Positions 32,814-41,711 of a DNA stretch of 64,000 nt are shown here, in pieces. Both the position numbers and the translations under genes were made by a program. The notes beneath the pieces were generated by a model. The model was not told the origin of the DNA, did no database searches, and saw nothing but the letters and a program-made list of their open reading frames with translations. The stretch spans positions 248,001-312,000 of the forward strand of contig NZ_OCTQ01000002.1 of the NCBI RefSeq assembly GCF_900232905.1, in the 5' to 3' direction. Origin of the DNA: Miniphocaeibacter massiliensis (lineage in GTDB: Bacteria; Bacillota; Clostridia; Tissierellales; Peptoniphilaceae). Every line of letters starts with the position of its first letter. The stretch's first letter is position 1.

Positions 32814-34187
32814 TTAATGTTTTTCAAATATTCTTTTTACAAATTTACCATATCCTTCTTTTGCCACTTGTTTCCCTTTTTCTACTACTACTTTTCCTCT
32901 TATAATTACAGTATCTACCTTAAAATTCGACTTAAATCCCTCATATCCCGTATAGTCTACTGCTGAATGTCTATTATTCTCTGATATAGTATATTGTTCT
33001 TTATTGTATATTACAAAATCTGCATCAGAGCCAATAGATAAATTGCCCTTTTTAGGATATAACCCCATAATTTTAGCAGGATTATGAACCAGCAAGTCTA
33101 GTAAACGATTAATAGAAACTCCTCTTTTAGTTCCCTCTGTTAAAATAATTTCCATTCTTTCTTCCACCCCTGGTGCTCCTCCTGGTACTTTTTTGAAATC
33201 ATCTTTATATTTTAATTTATGTTCTTTAAACATAAAAGGACAATGATCTGTTGCAATTACATCAACATCTCCATCTATTATTCCCTTCCAAAGAGCTTCA
33301 ACATCTTTTTCTTTTCTAAGTGGAGGTGCCATTATATATTTTAAACCTTCTACTTCATCTAAATATTTATCTTCAGTCAAGGTTAAATATTGTGTACATG
33401 TTTCACAATAAATATTTTTTAATCCATTTTTTCTCGCTTTCTTTATTTCTTCTAATCCTTCAGATGTAGATGTATGAACTATATATAATTTAGGATCTCC
33501 AGCTATTTTTGATAAATAAGCAAGTCTATTTATTGCTTCTGCCTCAGTTACATTTGGTCTAGTTTTTGCATGATAAATAGGCTCAAAATGTCCTTCTTTT
33601 TCAGATTCTTCTCTTAAAACTTTTATTGATCCATCATTTTCACAATGCACACATACAACTGTACCTGTTTCTTTTGCCTTTTGTAGAACTTTAAGTATTT
33701 GATCATCCTCAACTTTTCCACCATAAGTTGTATATAATTTCAAACTAACTATTCCTTCATCATATAATGTTTGTATTTCATCTATCATGCTATCTTCAGT
33801 CTCTTGCATTACTCCATGAAAGCTAAAGTCAATTATAGGTTTGTCTTTTGAAATTTCATGGTAATGATCTACCATTGATTGTAAAGATGAACCTCTCTCT
33901 AAAAAACCTATATGGTCTACTACTGTTGTTGTTCCTCCAAAAGCTGCTGCAACAGGACCTGACTTCCAATCATCTACTGCTACAAATTCTCCTAAATCTA
34001 AGTTAAAGTGAGTGTGTACATCTATTCCCCCTGGAAGTAATATTTTTCCAGTTCCATCTATTAATTTTTCTGCTTTTACTTGTAAATTTTGCCCTATATT
34101 TTTTATAATTTCATCTTCTGCATATATATCTGCTATAAAATTATCTTTTCCATTATATATTTCTATATTTTTAATTAATATACTCAT
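32814..34187 (-). CDS. hyuA: Dihydropyrimidinase / hydantoinase
   Basis: 457 residues from the ATG at 34187 with GGAAGGTGAT upstream. An amidohydrolase of the D-hydantoinase group: metal His in GGIDVHTHFN (about 58), carboxylated Lys in VSLKLYTTYGG (about 149), His in VCVHCENDG and IVHTSTSEG, and Asp in VIATDHCPF (about 313). It opens cyclic amides such as dihydropyrimidines and hydantoins. In anaerobic uric-acid degradation clusters this gene (hyuA) is found with ygeX, ygeW, ygeY, ygfK and ssnA, as here. Own promoter with TGATATAAT at 34220-34228. Confidence 0.92.
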   Translation of the reverse strand: MSILIKNIEIYNGKDNFIADIYAEDEIIKNIGQNLQVKAEKLIDGTGKILLPGGIDVHTHFNLDLGEFVAVDDWKSGPVAAAFGGTTTVVDHIGFLERGSSLQSMVDHYHEISKDKPIIDFSFHGVMQETEDSMIDEIQTLYDEGIVSLKLYTTYGGKVEDDQILKVLQKAKETGTVVCVHCENDGSIKVLREESEKEGHFEPIYHAKTRPNVTEAEAINRLAYLSKIAGDPKLYIVHTSTSEGLEEIKKARKNGLKNIYCETCTQYLTLTEDKYLDEVEGLKYIMAPPLRKEKDVEALWKGIIDGDVDVIATDHCPFMFKEHKLKYKDDFKKVPGGAPGVEERMEIILTEGTKRGVSINRLLDLLVHNPAKIMGLYPKKGNLSIGSDADFVIYNKEQYTISENNRHSAVDYTGYEGFKSNFKVDTVIIRGKVVVEKGKQVAKEGYGKFVKRIFEKH

Positions 34188-34271
34188 AAAATCACCTTCC
34201 ATTGTTAAAATCTATATCTATTATATCACCTTTTAATATAATCTATTTATTGATTAACAATATTTATATAC

Positions 34272-34313
34272 AAAAAATACAGTTCATTTATTATTTAACT
34301 TAGAACTGTATTT
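34272..34313 (-). terminator. Terminator after the OPT/PqqD-like pair
   Basis: An eleven-base stem (AAATACAGTTC / GAACTGTATTT) with a 17-base loop and T-run on the minus strand, 17 bp after the PqqD-like stop. Confidence 0.65.
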
Positions 34314-34329
34314 TCTGCATTCAATTATT

Positions 34330-34677
34330 TTAATTTTCTAACTTATATATATAGCCACAATTTGTATCAATATGATTTAAAAATAAAAGTAATCTTTCAT
34401 ATAAAGGTTGTATCTTTTCTCCAAAATGATTCTCTAACAATTCTCCAATTTTTTCTATTGAATTTACTCCATCAATTAGTAAAAATACATAGCTAGAATA
34501 TTCATCTAATTCTGTTTTTCTATATTCTGGTATTTTAAACCCAATTTTTCTAAAAAATCTTTGTATTTTATGATTTTGTATTTCAAGAATTGTTACAATT
34601 CCATTTTCATCTGTTTCATAAATTATAGAATCATTCTTATTGTAAACTATATTTAAAACATCTTCATTTGTTTCCAT
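34330..34677 (-). CDS. PqqD-like small protein linked to OPT transporter
   Basis: 115 residues. The second half matches the PqqD peptide-chaperone fold: LDEYSSYVFLLIDGVNSIEKIGELLENHFGEKIQPLYERLLLFLNHI (about 57-103). PqqD-like domains bind leader peptides of modified peptides, but no radical SAM or precursor gene is near. The N-terminal half, with short charged strands, is unassigned. Three bp after the OPT gene, so transcribed with it; a cytoplasmic partner of the transporter is plausible. Confidence 0.72.
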   Translation of the reverse strand: METNEDVLNIVYNKNDSIIYETDENGIVTILEIQNHKIQRFFRKIGFKIPEYRKTELDEYSSYVFLLIDGVNSIEKIGELLENHFGEKIQPLYERLLLFLNHIDTNCGYIYKLEN

Positions 34678-34680
34678 ATA

Positions 34681-36597
34681 TTATTTTTTCTTCGCTTTGT
34701 ACTTATTTATAAATAAGTATGTTAATACTACTAAAACTACTAATAGTATAGTTGCCATCCCATTTCCTGCTGCAAAACCAGTAGGTTCTCCTGGAGTTAC
34801 TAAACCTGATACTTTAAAGATAATACCAATTAATCCTATAATAGAACCTCCTGCAACTAATCCAGATGATAAACTTACTCCATTAGACACTTTTGCATCT
34901 CTATTTTCTTTATTCTTAGTTGTTTTTTCTATTAATACACGAATTAAAGCACCAACTAATATAATAGATGTTGTTGAAATTGGTAAGTAAAATCCAATAG
35001 CTACTGTCATTATTGGAAGTTTTAAAAAGAACATTACCAAACCAAGTATCAAACCAACTATAATCATTACCCATGGTAATTTTCCTGAAGTTATACCAGA
35101 TGTAAGTGTTGCCATTAAATTTGCCTGTGGCAATGCAAATGGAGGTTTATCTCCTGTTATAGCCAATTGATCAGCTAATATAATTAATGTACCAACTACA
35201 ACTATTACACCAACTATACCTGATATTAAAAAAGCCTTATCCATTTCACTTTTCTTTCCACCAATTATATATGTTGATTTTTGTGATTGAGAATATCCTC
35301 CAGCCATAGCTATTGCAACTACTATAAATGTAGCAAATAGTAATAAAGATCTATTGTCTTTAAGATCAGTCCATCCCATTATTACAAATATAAGTGTTAT
35401 TATTACTAATGAAGCAATAGTCATACCAGATACTGGAAGATTAGATGTGCCGATAGTTCCTGTTAATCTACCTGAAACTATAACAAATAATGCAGCCAAT
35501 ATAAGGGAAATAATTACTCCAACTACTGCCATCAAAATTCCATCTGAAATTAGAACTGATCCTACAATCGCAAATAAAACTCCTAATATTAACATGAATT
35601 TTACTGAGGATCCTTCACCATTAGATGAAGATGATTTAGCTTTCATAGTCTCCTTTATAGAAGATATTATTGTTGGAATAAGTTTAACTGCACCTATTAC
35701 TCCTCCAAAAATCATCATTCCTGCTCCAATGTATTTTAGGTAACTTCCTGAAATAGCATTAACATCCATATTGGCTATCTCTGCTGCAGCATCATTCCAA
35801 ATTGGAATTCCATCTTTTGCCATATCTGAAAAATATCCAATTAATGGCATAACTCCTAAATTAGCTAATATAGATCCTGCAAACATAGTTAAAGACACAT
35901 CTAATCCAACTATAAATCCAATTCCTAATAAAAGAGGGTTTACTTCCAATTCCATTTTAAACTTATAGAATTTATTTCCTACAATACTTATTACATTATT
36001 TGCTACATTTAAAAATGATGTGGTTATTAAAGTTATAACACCACTTATAGCAAATCCTATTCCCATGTACTTAACTGAATCTCCACCAGTATCTGATGCA
36101 ACTAGAGTTTCTGCTATAGCCATTGACTCTGGATACATTAACTTTCCATGTTCTTCTACTATTAAAAACTTATAGACTAATGCTGTAACTCCAATACCAA
36201 AAAGAACACCTGCCACGCCTACAATTAGTCCTTCAATAAAAGAAAGTTTACTTCCTATTAATATAACAGCTGGTAATACAAATATCATACCACTAGCAAC
36301 TGATTCTCCACCACTTGCCATACCTTGCACTAAGTTTTTACCAAGAATTCCCTTTTGTTTAGCAAAAACAGATATCAAGGCAGATCCTATTATAGATCCA
36401 GGAATACCTGCTGCTACTGTTAACCCCGCTTTCATTCCAGAATATGCTGTAGAAGCAGCAAAGACAGCAGCAAGAATAATACCTATAATTATTACTTTCA
36501 TGTTCATACCAGACTTGTTTTTATCTGTTATATATGGAACATAATCCTTGCCGTGTACTCCACCATAAGCTTCCTTAGATAGTTTTTTATTACTCAT
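34681..36597 (-). CDS. OPT family oligopeptide transporter
   Basis: 638 residues, about 16 membrane helices. The N-terminal segment AAVFAASTAYSGMKAGLTVAAGIPGSI (about 37-63) and FSGGLVAGGSIIGLIGI-type repeat near the C-terminus are typical of the OPT/YSL superfamily, which takes up small peptides or metal chelates by proton or cation coupling. The adjacent PepD dipeptidase, transcribed divergently, supports a peptide nutrition role. Coupled with the PqqD-like gene. Confidence 0.9.
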   Translation of the reverse strand: MSNKKLSKEAYGGVHGKDYVPYITDKNKSGMNMKVIIIGIILAAVFAASTAYSGMKAGLTVAAGIPGSIIGSALISVFAKQKGILGKNLVQGMASGGESVASGMIFVLPAVILIGSKLSFIEGLIVGVAGVLFGIGVTALVYKFLIVEEHGKLMYPESMAIAETLVASDTGGDSVKYMGIGFAISGVITLITTSFLNVANNVISIVGNKFYKFKMELEVNPLLLGIGFIVGLDVSLTMFAGSILANLGVMPLIGYFSDMAKDGIPIWNDAAAEIANMDVNAISGSYLKYIGAGMMIFGGVIGAVKLIPTIISSIKETMKAKSSSSNGEGSSVKFMLILGVLFAIVGSVLISDGILMAVVGVIISLILAALFVIVSGRLTGTIGTSNLPVSGMTIASLVIITLIFVIMGWTDLKDNRSLLLFATFIVVAIAMAGGYSQSQKSTYIIGGKKSEMDKAFLISGIVGVIVVVGTLIILADQLAITGDKPPFALPQANLMATLTSGITSGKLPWVMIIVGLILGLVMFFLKLPIMTVAIGFYLPISTTSIILVGALIRVLIEKTTKNKENRDAKVSNGVSLSSGLVAGGSIIGLIGIIFKVSGLVTPGEPTGFAAGNGMATILLVVLVVLTYLFINKYKAKKK

Positions 36598-37189
36598 CTA
36601 AATACTCCTCCCTTAAAACAATTTTACAGCAATTTTTTAATTAAATGCGTACTAAAAAAACGATTACTTTATTTTATCAAATATACTAATATAGTATAAA
36701 CTCTTACATAAACATAATTATTTTAATTTAAAATATACTACACTATATTATATGTATGCCAAAAAGTATAGTTCAAATATTATTTTCCTGAATAAAAATT
36801 AATATTTTTTATTTTTGTCGTTATTTTTTTATCCTTTTTTTTCAATAAATTAGATAATTAACGTAATAATACTCATTTAACTTTAGTAATTGTTGCTTTT
36901 TTATTATAGCACTGTGAACTGCAAAATACCACTTTTTTATTTAACAAAAATAATTATCCCTTAATTATAACGATTTCTTAATCATATTAGTATAAAATTC
37001 CAAATTCAAAAATCCTTGTATTTTCAAAAAAAATGATGTATCATATTAATTGTTAACAGAAATATATTCGTTATCAGTTAAAAATATATTTAATATTTAT
37101 ACATATTTTTGTATTTTATTGAATATGTTTTTAATTATTTTAGTATATTTCTTAAAAATTAAATATTTTATAAATAGGAGGCTACAACA
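36598..37189. other. Long AT-rich divergent intergenic region
   Basis: 592 bp between divergent OPT and pepD genes, with long A and T runs. I see no open frame, no clear tRNA or riboswitch and no intrinsic terminator. Both promoters must lie here, but several -10-like TATAAT variants compete and I cannot choose. TAGGAGG (37175-37181) is the pepD ribosome site. Confidence 0.6.
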
Positions 37190-38620
37190 ATGAATAATTT
37201 AAGTAATGTTGAACCAAAAGAAGTTATGAAATGGTTTTACGAAATTAATCAACACCCTAGAAGTTCAGGAAACGAAAAAGAAATTAGTGATTTCTTAGTT
37301 AAGTTTGCTAAAGATAGAAATCTTGAAGTTTACCAAGATGAAATATTAAATGTAATAATTAAGAAGCCAGGCACCGCAGGTTATGAAAATTCCGAGCCAG
37401 TAATTATACAAGGTCATATGGACATGGTCGCTGTAAAGGCTGACGATTCCAATCACAATTTTGATACTGACCCAATAGAAATGATTGTTGAAGATGATAT
37501 AATTAGAGCCAATAAAACTACTTTAGGTGCAGATGATGGTATTGCTGTTGCATTTGGACTTGCACTACTTGATTCAGATGAGTATGCTCATCCACCTATT
37601 GAATTATTAATTACCACTAATGAAGAAACTGGTATGGATGGAGTTTTTGCTTTAAAATCTGACCACCTTTCAGGAACACGCTTATTAAACTTAGACACAG
37701 AAGAAGAAGGAGTTTTATTAGTTAGTTGTTCTGGTGGTTCAAATATAAATACTACTTTTAATATCGAAAAACAAGAAACTACATCTAAAGCATACGAATT
37801 AACAATATCAGGATTAAAAGGTGGACATTCAGGCATGGAAATTATTAAGCAAAGAGCCAATGCACTTAAAGTACTTGCAAGACTTTTAACTTCTGTTAAA
37901 AATGATATTATTTTAGCTAATATTGAAGGTGGTATTAAACATAATGCTATACCAAGTGATGCAAAAGCAACAATAGCAGTTAATGACTTTTCTAAAATTG
38001 AAGATACTTTAGTAACTCTTGCTAATGAAATTAAAGAAGAGTATAGAGTTGAAGAACCAGGTTTTACTTTTGAATATAAGGTAACTGAATGCAAGGAAAC
38101 TTATACCAAAGAATTAAGCGATAATATAATTGACTATTTAATGATTCTTCCAGATGGAGTTCAATATATGAGCAAAGATATCGAAGGCTTGGTACAAACT
38201 TCAATAAATAATGCAATCATAGGTGAAAATAATGGCAAGATTGAAATTGTTGCATCTGTGCGTTCTGCTTCTGCTAGCTCTTTAAGAGAAATTCTCACAG
38301 TTGTAAATGTATTGGCTAAAAGAGTTAATGCTGAAACTAAAGAATCCTCTGCTTATCCAGCTTGGGAATATGAAGCTAATTCAAAATTAAGAGATATATC
38401 AATAGAAACTTTTAAAGAAGTTTATGGTAAAGAACCTGAAATTTCTTCAATTCATGCTGGATTAGAATGTGGATTATTAAAGGGCTTATTACCTAATACA
38501 GATATGATTAGTTTTGGTCCTGCAATTTCTGGAGCTCATACTCCTGTTGAACAAATGAGCATTTCATCTGTTCAAAGAGTTTGGAACTACACAAAAAAAT
38601 TATTAGAAAATTTAAAATAA
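37190..38620 (+). CDS. pepD: Aminoacyl-histidine dipeptidase, M20 family
   Basis: 476 residues. Metal-binding segments: IIQGHMDMVAVK (about 67-78), TLGADDGIAVAFG (about 104-116), and TNEETGMDGVFAL (about 143-155, with general-base Glu), ending in the late His of GPAISGAHTPVEQM (about 446). It cuts dipeptides such as carnosine and X-His in the cytoplasm. The divergent peptide transporter supports peptide use as carbon/nitrogen source. Terminator 32 bp downstream. Confidence 0.94.
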   Translation: MNNLSNVEPKEVMKWFYEINQHPRSSGNEKEISDFLVKFAKDRNLEVYQDEILNVIIKKPGTAGYENSEPVIIQGHMDMVAVKADDSNHNFDTDPIEMIVEDDIIRANKTTLGADDGIAVAFGLALLDSDEYAHPPIELLITTNEETGMDGVFALKSDHLSGTRLLNLDTEEEGVLLVSCSGGSNINTTFNIEKQETTSKAYELTISGLKGGHSGMEIIKQRANALKVLARLLTSVKNDIILANIEGGIKHNAIPSDAKATIAVNDFSKIEDTLVTLANEIKEEYRVEEPGFTFEYKVTECKETYTKELSDNIIDYLMILPDGVQYMSKDIEGLVQTSINNAIIGENNGKIEIVASVRSASASSLREILTVVNVLAKRVNAETKESSAYPAWEYEANSKLRDISIETFKEVYGKEPEISSIHAGLECGLLKGLLPNTDMISFGPAISGAHTPVEQMSISSVQRVWNYTKKLLENLK

Positions 38621-38651
38621 CCAAAAAACAAATTACTTTAGTTTATGTACA

Positions 38652-38684
38652 AAAAAGCAGCTATGAAAATAGCTGCTTTTTTTA
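38652..38684 (+). terminator. Terminator of pepD
   Basis: AGCAGCTAT, loop GAAA, ATAGCTGCT, then T7, with A-run before it: a strong intrinsic terminator, also usable from the other side. Confidence 0.85.
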
Positions 38685-38697
38685 TGTTTAAAATAAA

Positions 38698-38725
38698 AAA
38701 TTGGTTGATTTAAATCAACCAATTT
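38698..38725 (-). terminator. Terminator of the NCS2 permease gene
   Basis: A palindrome of 14-base arms (AAATTGGTTGATTT half) directly after the permease stop. T-run follows on both strands because the stem itself ends in A3/T3; AT-rich, probably moderate strength. Confidence 0.6.
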
Positions 38726-38729
38726 TTGT

Positions 38730-40166
38730 TTATTTTTCCATTTCATCTCTTTCAGCTTGTTCTTCAGCTAATGATTTTTGTGGTAATATTAAATTTAAAG
38801 TAAATACTACTAATGTAGCTAATATAACTGGTGATGAAACAAATATCATTGAGAACCAATCTGGGAATGTGTAGAAAGCTGCTTTACTAATTTGAGTAAT
38901 TCCCATTCCTAATGCAACTCCAAGTCCAACTATCGTTGAATTCCTTATAGATAATTCTTCAGAAGTTATTAATTTCATACCACTCATTGTGATTTGAGCA
39001 AATACTGAAACAGTTGCTCCCCCAATTACAGCCTGAGGAACAGTAAGCATTAATGCACCAAATTTAGGTAAAAATGCTGCTCCTAAAATAAGCGCTCCTG
39101 TTATTTTAAATACTTTTAAACTTACAACTTTTGTCATTGCTACTATACCAACATTTTGACTATAAGTTGCTGGAGGTAATGCTCCTATAAGTGATCCTAT
39201 TGCTGAAGCTACTGAATTGGCTTTTATTCCACCTGAAATTTCTTTATCTGTTGCTTCTCTATCCAAACCACCTATTGTAGTTGATGAAATATCTCCAACG
39301 GCTTGTACAGCATTAACTACAAACATTACTACCATTGTAGCTACTGCTGCACCTGGGAATGATGGTTTATATGGCATTAACTTAGGTAAATCAAACCAAT
39401 TTGAATCTGTAAATGTTTTGAAGTTAATCATTTTTATGATTTGCCCATCAGCATTTTTCATTGGTTCTAAAAATGTGTCAAATCCTAATGCAACAGCATA
39501 TCCAACTACAATTCCTATAAGTATAGCTGCTAATTTCATATACCCTTTTGCAAACATATTACAAATTAAAACAACTGATAATGTTACTAATGCTACAACC
39601 CAAAATCTCCAGTTTCCAAAAGGTACTGCATCTGACTGTCCTGCAATTCTTCCTACATTATTTCCACCTGCCATATAATTTAAAGCTACAGAATATAATG
39701 AAAGTCCTATTGTAAGCACTACTGTACCTGAAACTATTGGTGGGAAGAATTTTCTAATTTTCCCTATCAACATTCCTACTATAAATGCTGCTATGGCCCC
39801 AACTAGCTGTGCACCCATTACTGCTTCTATTCCATAATTTTTTCCTATCTCATTTAAAACTGGAATATATGAAAATGAAACTCCAATAATTAAAGGTAAT
39901 TTAGCTCCAACTGTTAATACTGGTATTAATTGCAAGAACGTTGCAATAGCAGCAATAAACATACCCGCTTGAATTAAATTTACTTTATCAGCATCAGTAA
40001 AACCGTGTTTTGATGCTAATGTTCCTGCTAAAACTATAGATGGTAGTGTATTTCCAACTATCATCGCTAAAAAATGTTGTAGTGATATTGGTAAACATTT
40101 ACCAAGACTAGGATTACTATCCATCACGAAAAGTGATTCACTTTTGTTTTGTTTTCCTTTATTCAA
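38730..40166 (-). CDS. Uracil-xanthine (NCS2) permease
   Basis: 478 residues, 14 membrane segments expected. ISLQHFLAMIVGNTLPSIVLAG (about 27-48) contains the conserved QH, and SSTTIGGLDREATDKEISGGIKANSVASAIGSLIGALPPATYSQNVGIVAMTKVVS is represented over about 291-346 and contains the QNVG(I) motif of xanthine/urate carriers. It brings xanthine, urate or uracil into the cell. It lies downstream of the ssnA-ygfK gene set, as in other purine-degradation clusters. Leader of 146 bp with no purine riboswitch visible. Confidence 0.92.
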   Translation of the reverse strand: MNKGKQNKSESLFVMDSNPSLGKCLPISLQHFLAMIVGNTLPSIVLAGTLASKHGFTDADKVNLIQAGMFIAAIATFLQLIPVLTVGAKLPLIIGVSFSYIPVLNEIGKNYGIEAVMGAQLVGAIAAFIVGMLIGKIRKFFPPIVSGTVVLTIGLSLYSVALNYMAGGNNVGRIAGQSDAVPFGNWRFWVVALVTLSVVLICNMFAKGYMKLAAILIGIVVGYAVALGFDTFLEPMKNADGQIIKMINFKTFTDSNWFDLPKLMPYKPSFPGAAVATMVVMFVVNAVQAVGDISSTTIGGLDREATDKEISGGIKANSVASAIGSLIGALPPATYSQNVGIVAMTKVVSLKVFKITGALILGAAFLPKFGALMLTVPQAVIGGATVSVFAQITMSGMKLITSEELSIRNSTIVGLGVALGMGITQISKAAFYTFPDWFSMIFVSSPVILATLVVFTLNLILPQKSLAEEQAERDEMEK

Positions 40167-40279
40167 TTTATCCCCCTGTATTACATAATTACATAAAGTA
40201 ATTTTAATAAAGTACGATATAAAAATATAAATACAATATAAAATATGTAATTATAAAATGTTTTTATTTTTATACTATG

Positions 40280-40305
40280 TAGGAAGTAGACTAAACTACT
40301 TCCTA
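40280..40305 (-). terminator. Hairpin after ssnA
   Basis: A ten-base stem (TAGGAAGTAG / CTACTTCCTA), seven bases beyond the ssnA stop, with only a weak T tail; probably a partial terminator between ssnA and the permease gene. Confidence 0.55.
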
Positions 40306-40312
40306 TTTAATA

Positions 40313-41638
40313 TTACATGTGTTTCCAAACTTTTACTACTGCTTCTTTTGATTTAGCATGAATTGCTTGGACATCTACATTTGTCAATTCTCTGTTTTTC
40401 ATTACAAATTTACCATTAATCATATTATCAATAACAAGTCTACCTGTAAATCCAAATAATGAATGTCCATACCAGTTATTAGCATTTATCGGAGTATGCG
40501 GGAAGTAATCTAAAGTAATTAAATCTGCATATGCTCCTTTTTCTAATGTTCCTACTGGCTTATTATAATATTGAGCTAATATCTTAGGATTATTTTTGAA
40601 TTGTGCTTCTATAGCTGGCATAAATCCTACTCCTGGTTTACAAACATTATGTGATTGTAAAATATTAGCAACTTTTAATGATTCAAACATATCATTTGTA
40701 TAAGCGTCTGTACCAAGTCCAACTACTATTCCTTCTTCCATCATTTTTATAGTAGGAGGTGCTCCAATAGCATTGTTCATGTTTGATTCTGGATTTGTAA
40801 CAACCTTTGTATTTGTATGCTTTAATATATCCATTTCTGCTTGACTTACATGTGCACAATGAACAGCCAAAGTATTTGGTCCTAACATATCAAAATCATG
40901 AAGTCTATTTACTACTCTTTTTCCATGTTTTTCTAAACACTCATATTGATCTTCAATTCCTTCAGCTACGTGAACATGATATCCGTCATAAACGCCTTCC
41001 ATAGCTTCTCTTGATTTATATAAAGTTTCATCAGAAACTGTAAAAGAAGCATGGATTCCAAATAATCCTTTAACCATATCCCCTTTATCATCTTCTTGAC
41101 AAGCTTTTATAAAGTCAACATTTTCTTTTATACCTTTTTCTGCTATTTCCATTCCATCTCTATCTGTTACTTCGTAACATAAAGATGTTCTCATTCCTGT
41201 TTCTAAAGCAGCTTCTCTAATTGTAAATAATGAACCTTCTACTGAATTAGGACCAGCATGATGGTCAATTAAAGTTGTAACACCATTTTGTATAGACTCA
41301 ATATAAGTAGTTAAAGCATTTAATTTAACATCTTCTGTAGTAAGTAATTTATCTAATCTCCACCATTGATTTTCTAATACTGTATAAAAATCTGTAATTG
41401 GTAAACTTGGAGCCATTCCTCTTCCATAAGCACTGTAAATATGTGAATGTGCACAGATCATACCTGGCATTATTACTTTACCTTTTACATCTACTACTTC
41501 TTCATTTGGGTATTTCGCTTTAATGTCTTCAAAGTTTCCAACATCTTCTATAACGTTATCTTTAACTAAAACTGCTCCACAATCATAAAAATTGTTTTCA
41601 GCATCATTAGTTATTAATACACCATTACCTATAATCAT
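40313..41638 (-). CDS. ssnA: SsnA-type amidohydrolase
   Basis: 441 residues, a chlorohydrolase/guanine deaminase-like amidohydrolase: CAHSHIYSAYGRGM (about 60-73) holds the first metal His pair, followed by LIDHHAGPN (about 122), YHVHVAEG (about 216), AVHCAHV (about 250) and GLGTDAYTNDMFESLK (about 303) with the last metal Asp. It is the partner of ygfK in E. coli and in anaerobic purine/uric-acid gene sets; its exact substrate is unproved. Separated from ygfK by 73 bp containing a hairpin. Confidence 0.93.
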   Translation of the reverse strand: MIIGNGVLITNDAENNFYDCGAVLVKDNVIEDVGNFEDIKAKYPNEEVVDVKGKVIMPGMICAHSHIYSAYGRGMAPSLPITDFYTVLENQWWRLDKLLTTEDVKLNALTTYIESIQNGVTTLIDHHAGPNSVEGSLFTIREAALETGMRTSLCYEVTDRDGMEIAEKGIKENVDFIKACQEDDKGDMVKGLFGIHASFTVSDETLYKSREAMEGVYDGYHVHVAEGIEDQYECLEKHGKRVVNRLHDFDMLGPNTLAVHCAHVSQAEMDILKHTNTKVVTNPESNMNNAIGAPPTIKMMEEGIVVGLGTDAYTNDMFESLKVANILQSHNVCKPGVGFMPAIEAQFKNNPKILAQYYNKPVGTLEKGAYADLITLDYFPHTPINANNWYGHSLFGFTGRLVIDNMINGKFVMKNRELTNVDVQAIHAKSKEAVVKVWKHM

Positions 41639-41673
41639 TAGTTTATCTCCTTTTTAATGGTTCAATTTATATC

Positions 41674-41701
41674 AAGGATAATGAATTTAATCATTATCCT
41701 T
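41674..41701 (-). other. Hairpin between ygfK and ssnA
   Basis: Ten-base perfect stem (AAGGATAATG / CATTATCCTT) with an eight-base loop and no T-run. Likely an mRNA processing or stability element within the operon. Confidence 0.5.
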
Positions 41702-41711
41702 AATATTTATA

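Noticed and set aside
38730-40312. Purine riboswitch before the NCS2 permease gene
   Set aside because: The 146-bp leader is AT-rich with one terminator-like hairpin from the upstream gene; the conserved loop sequences of purine aptamers are not present.
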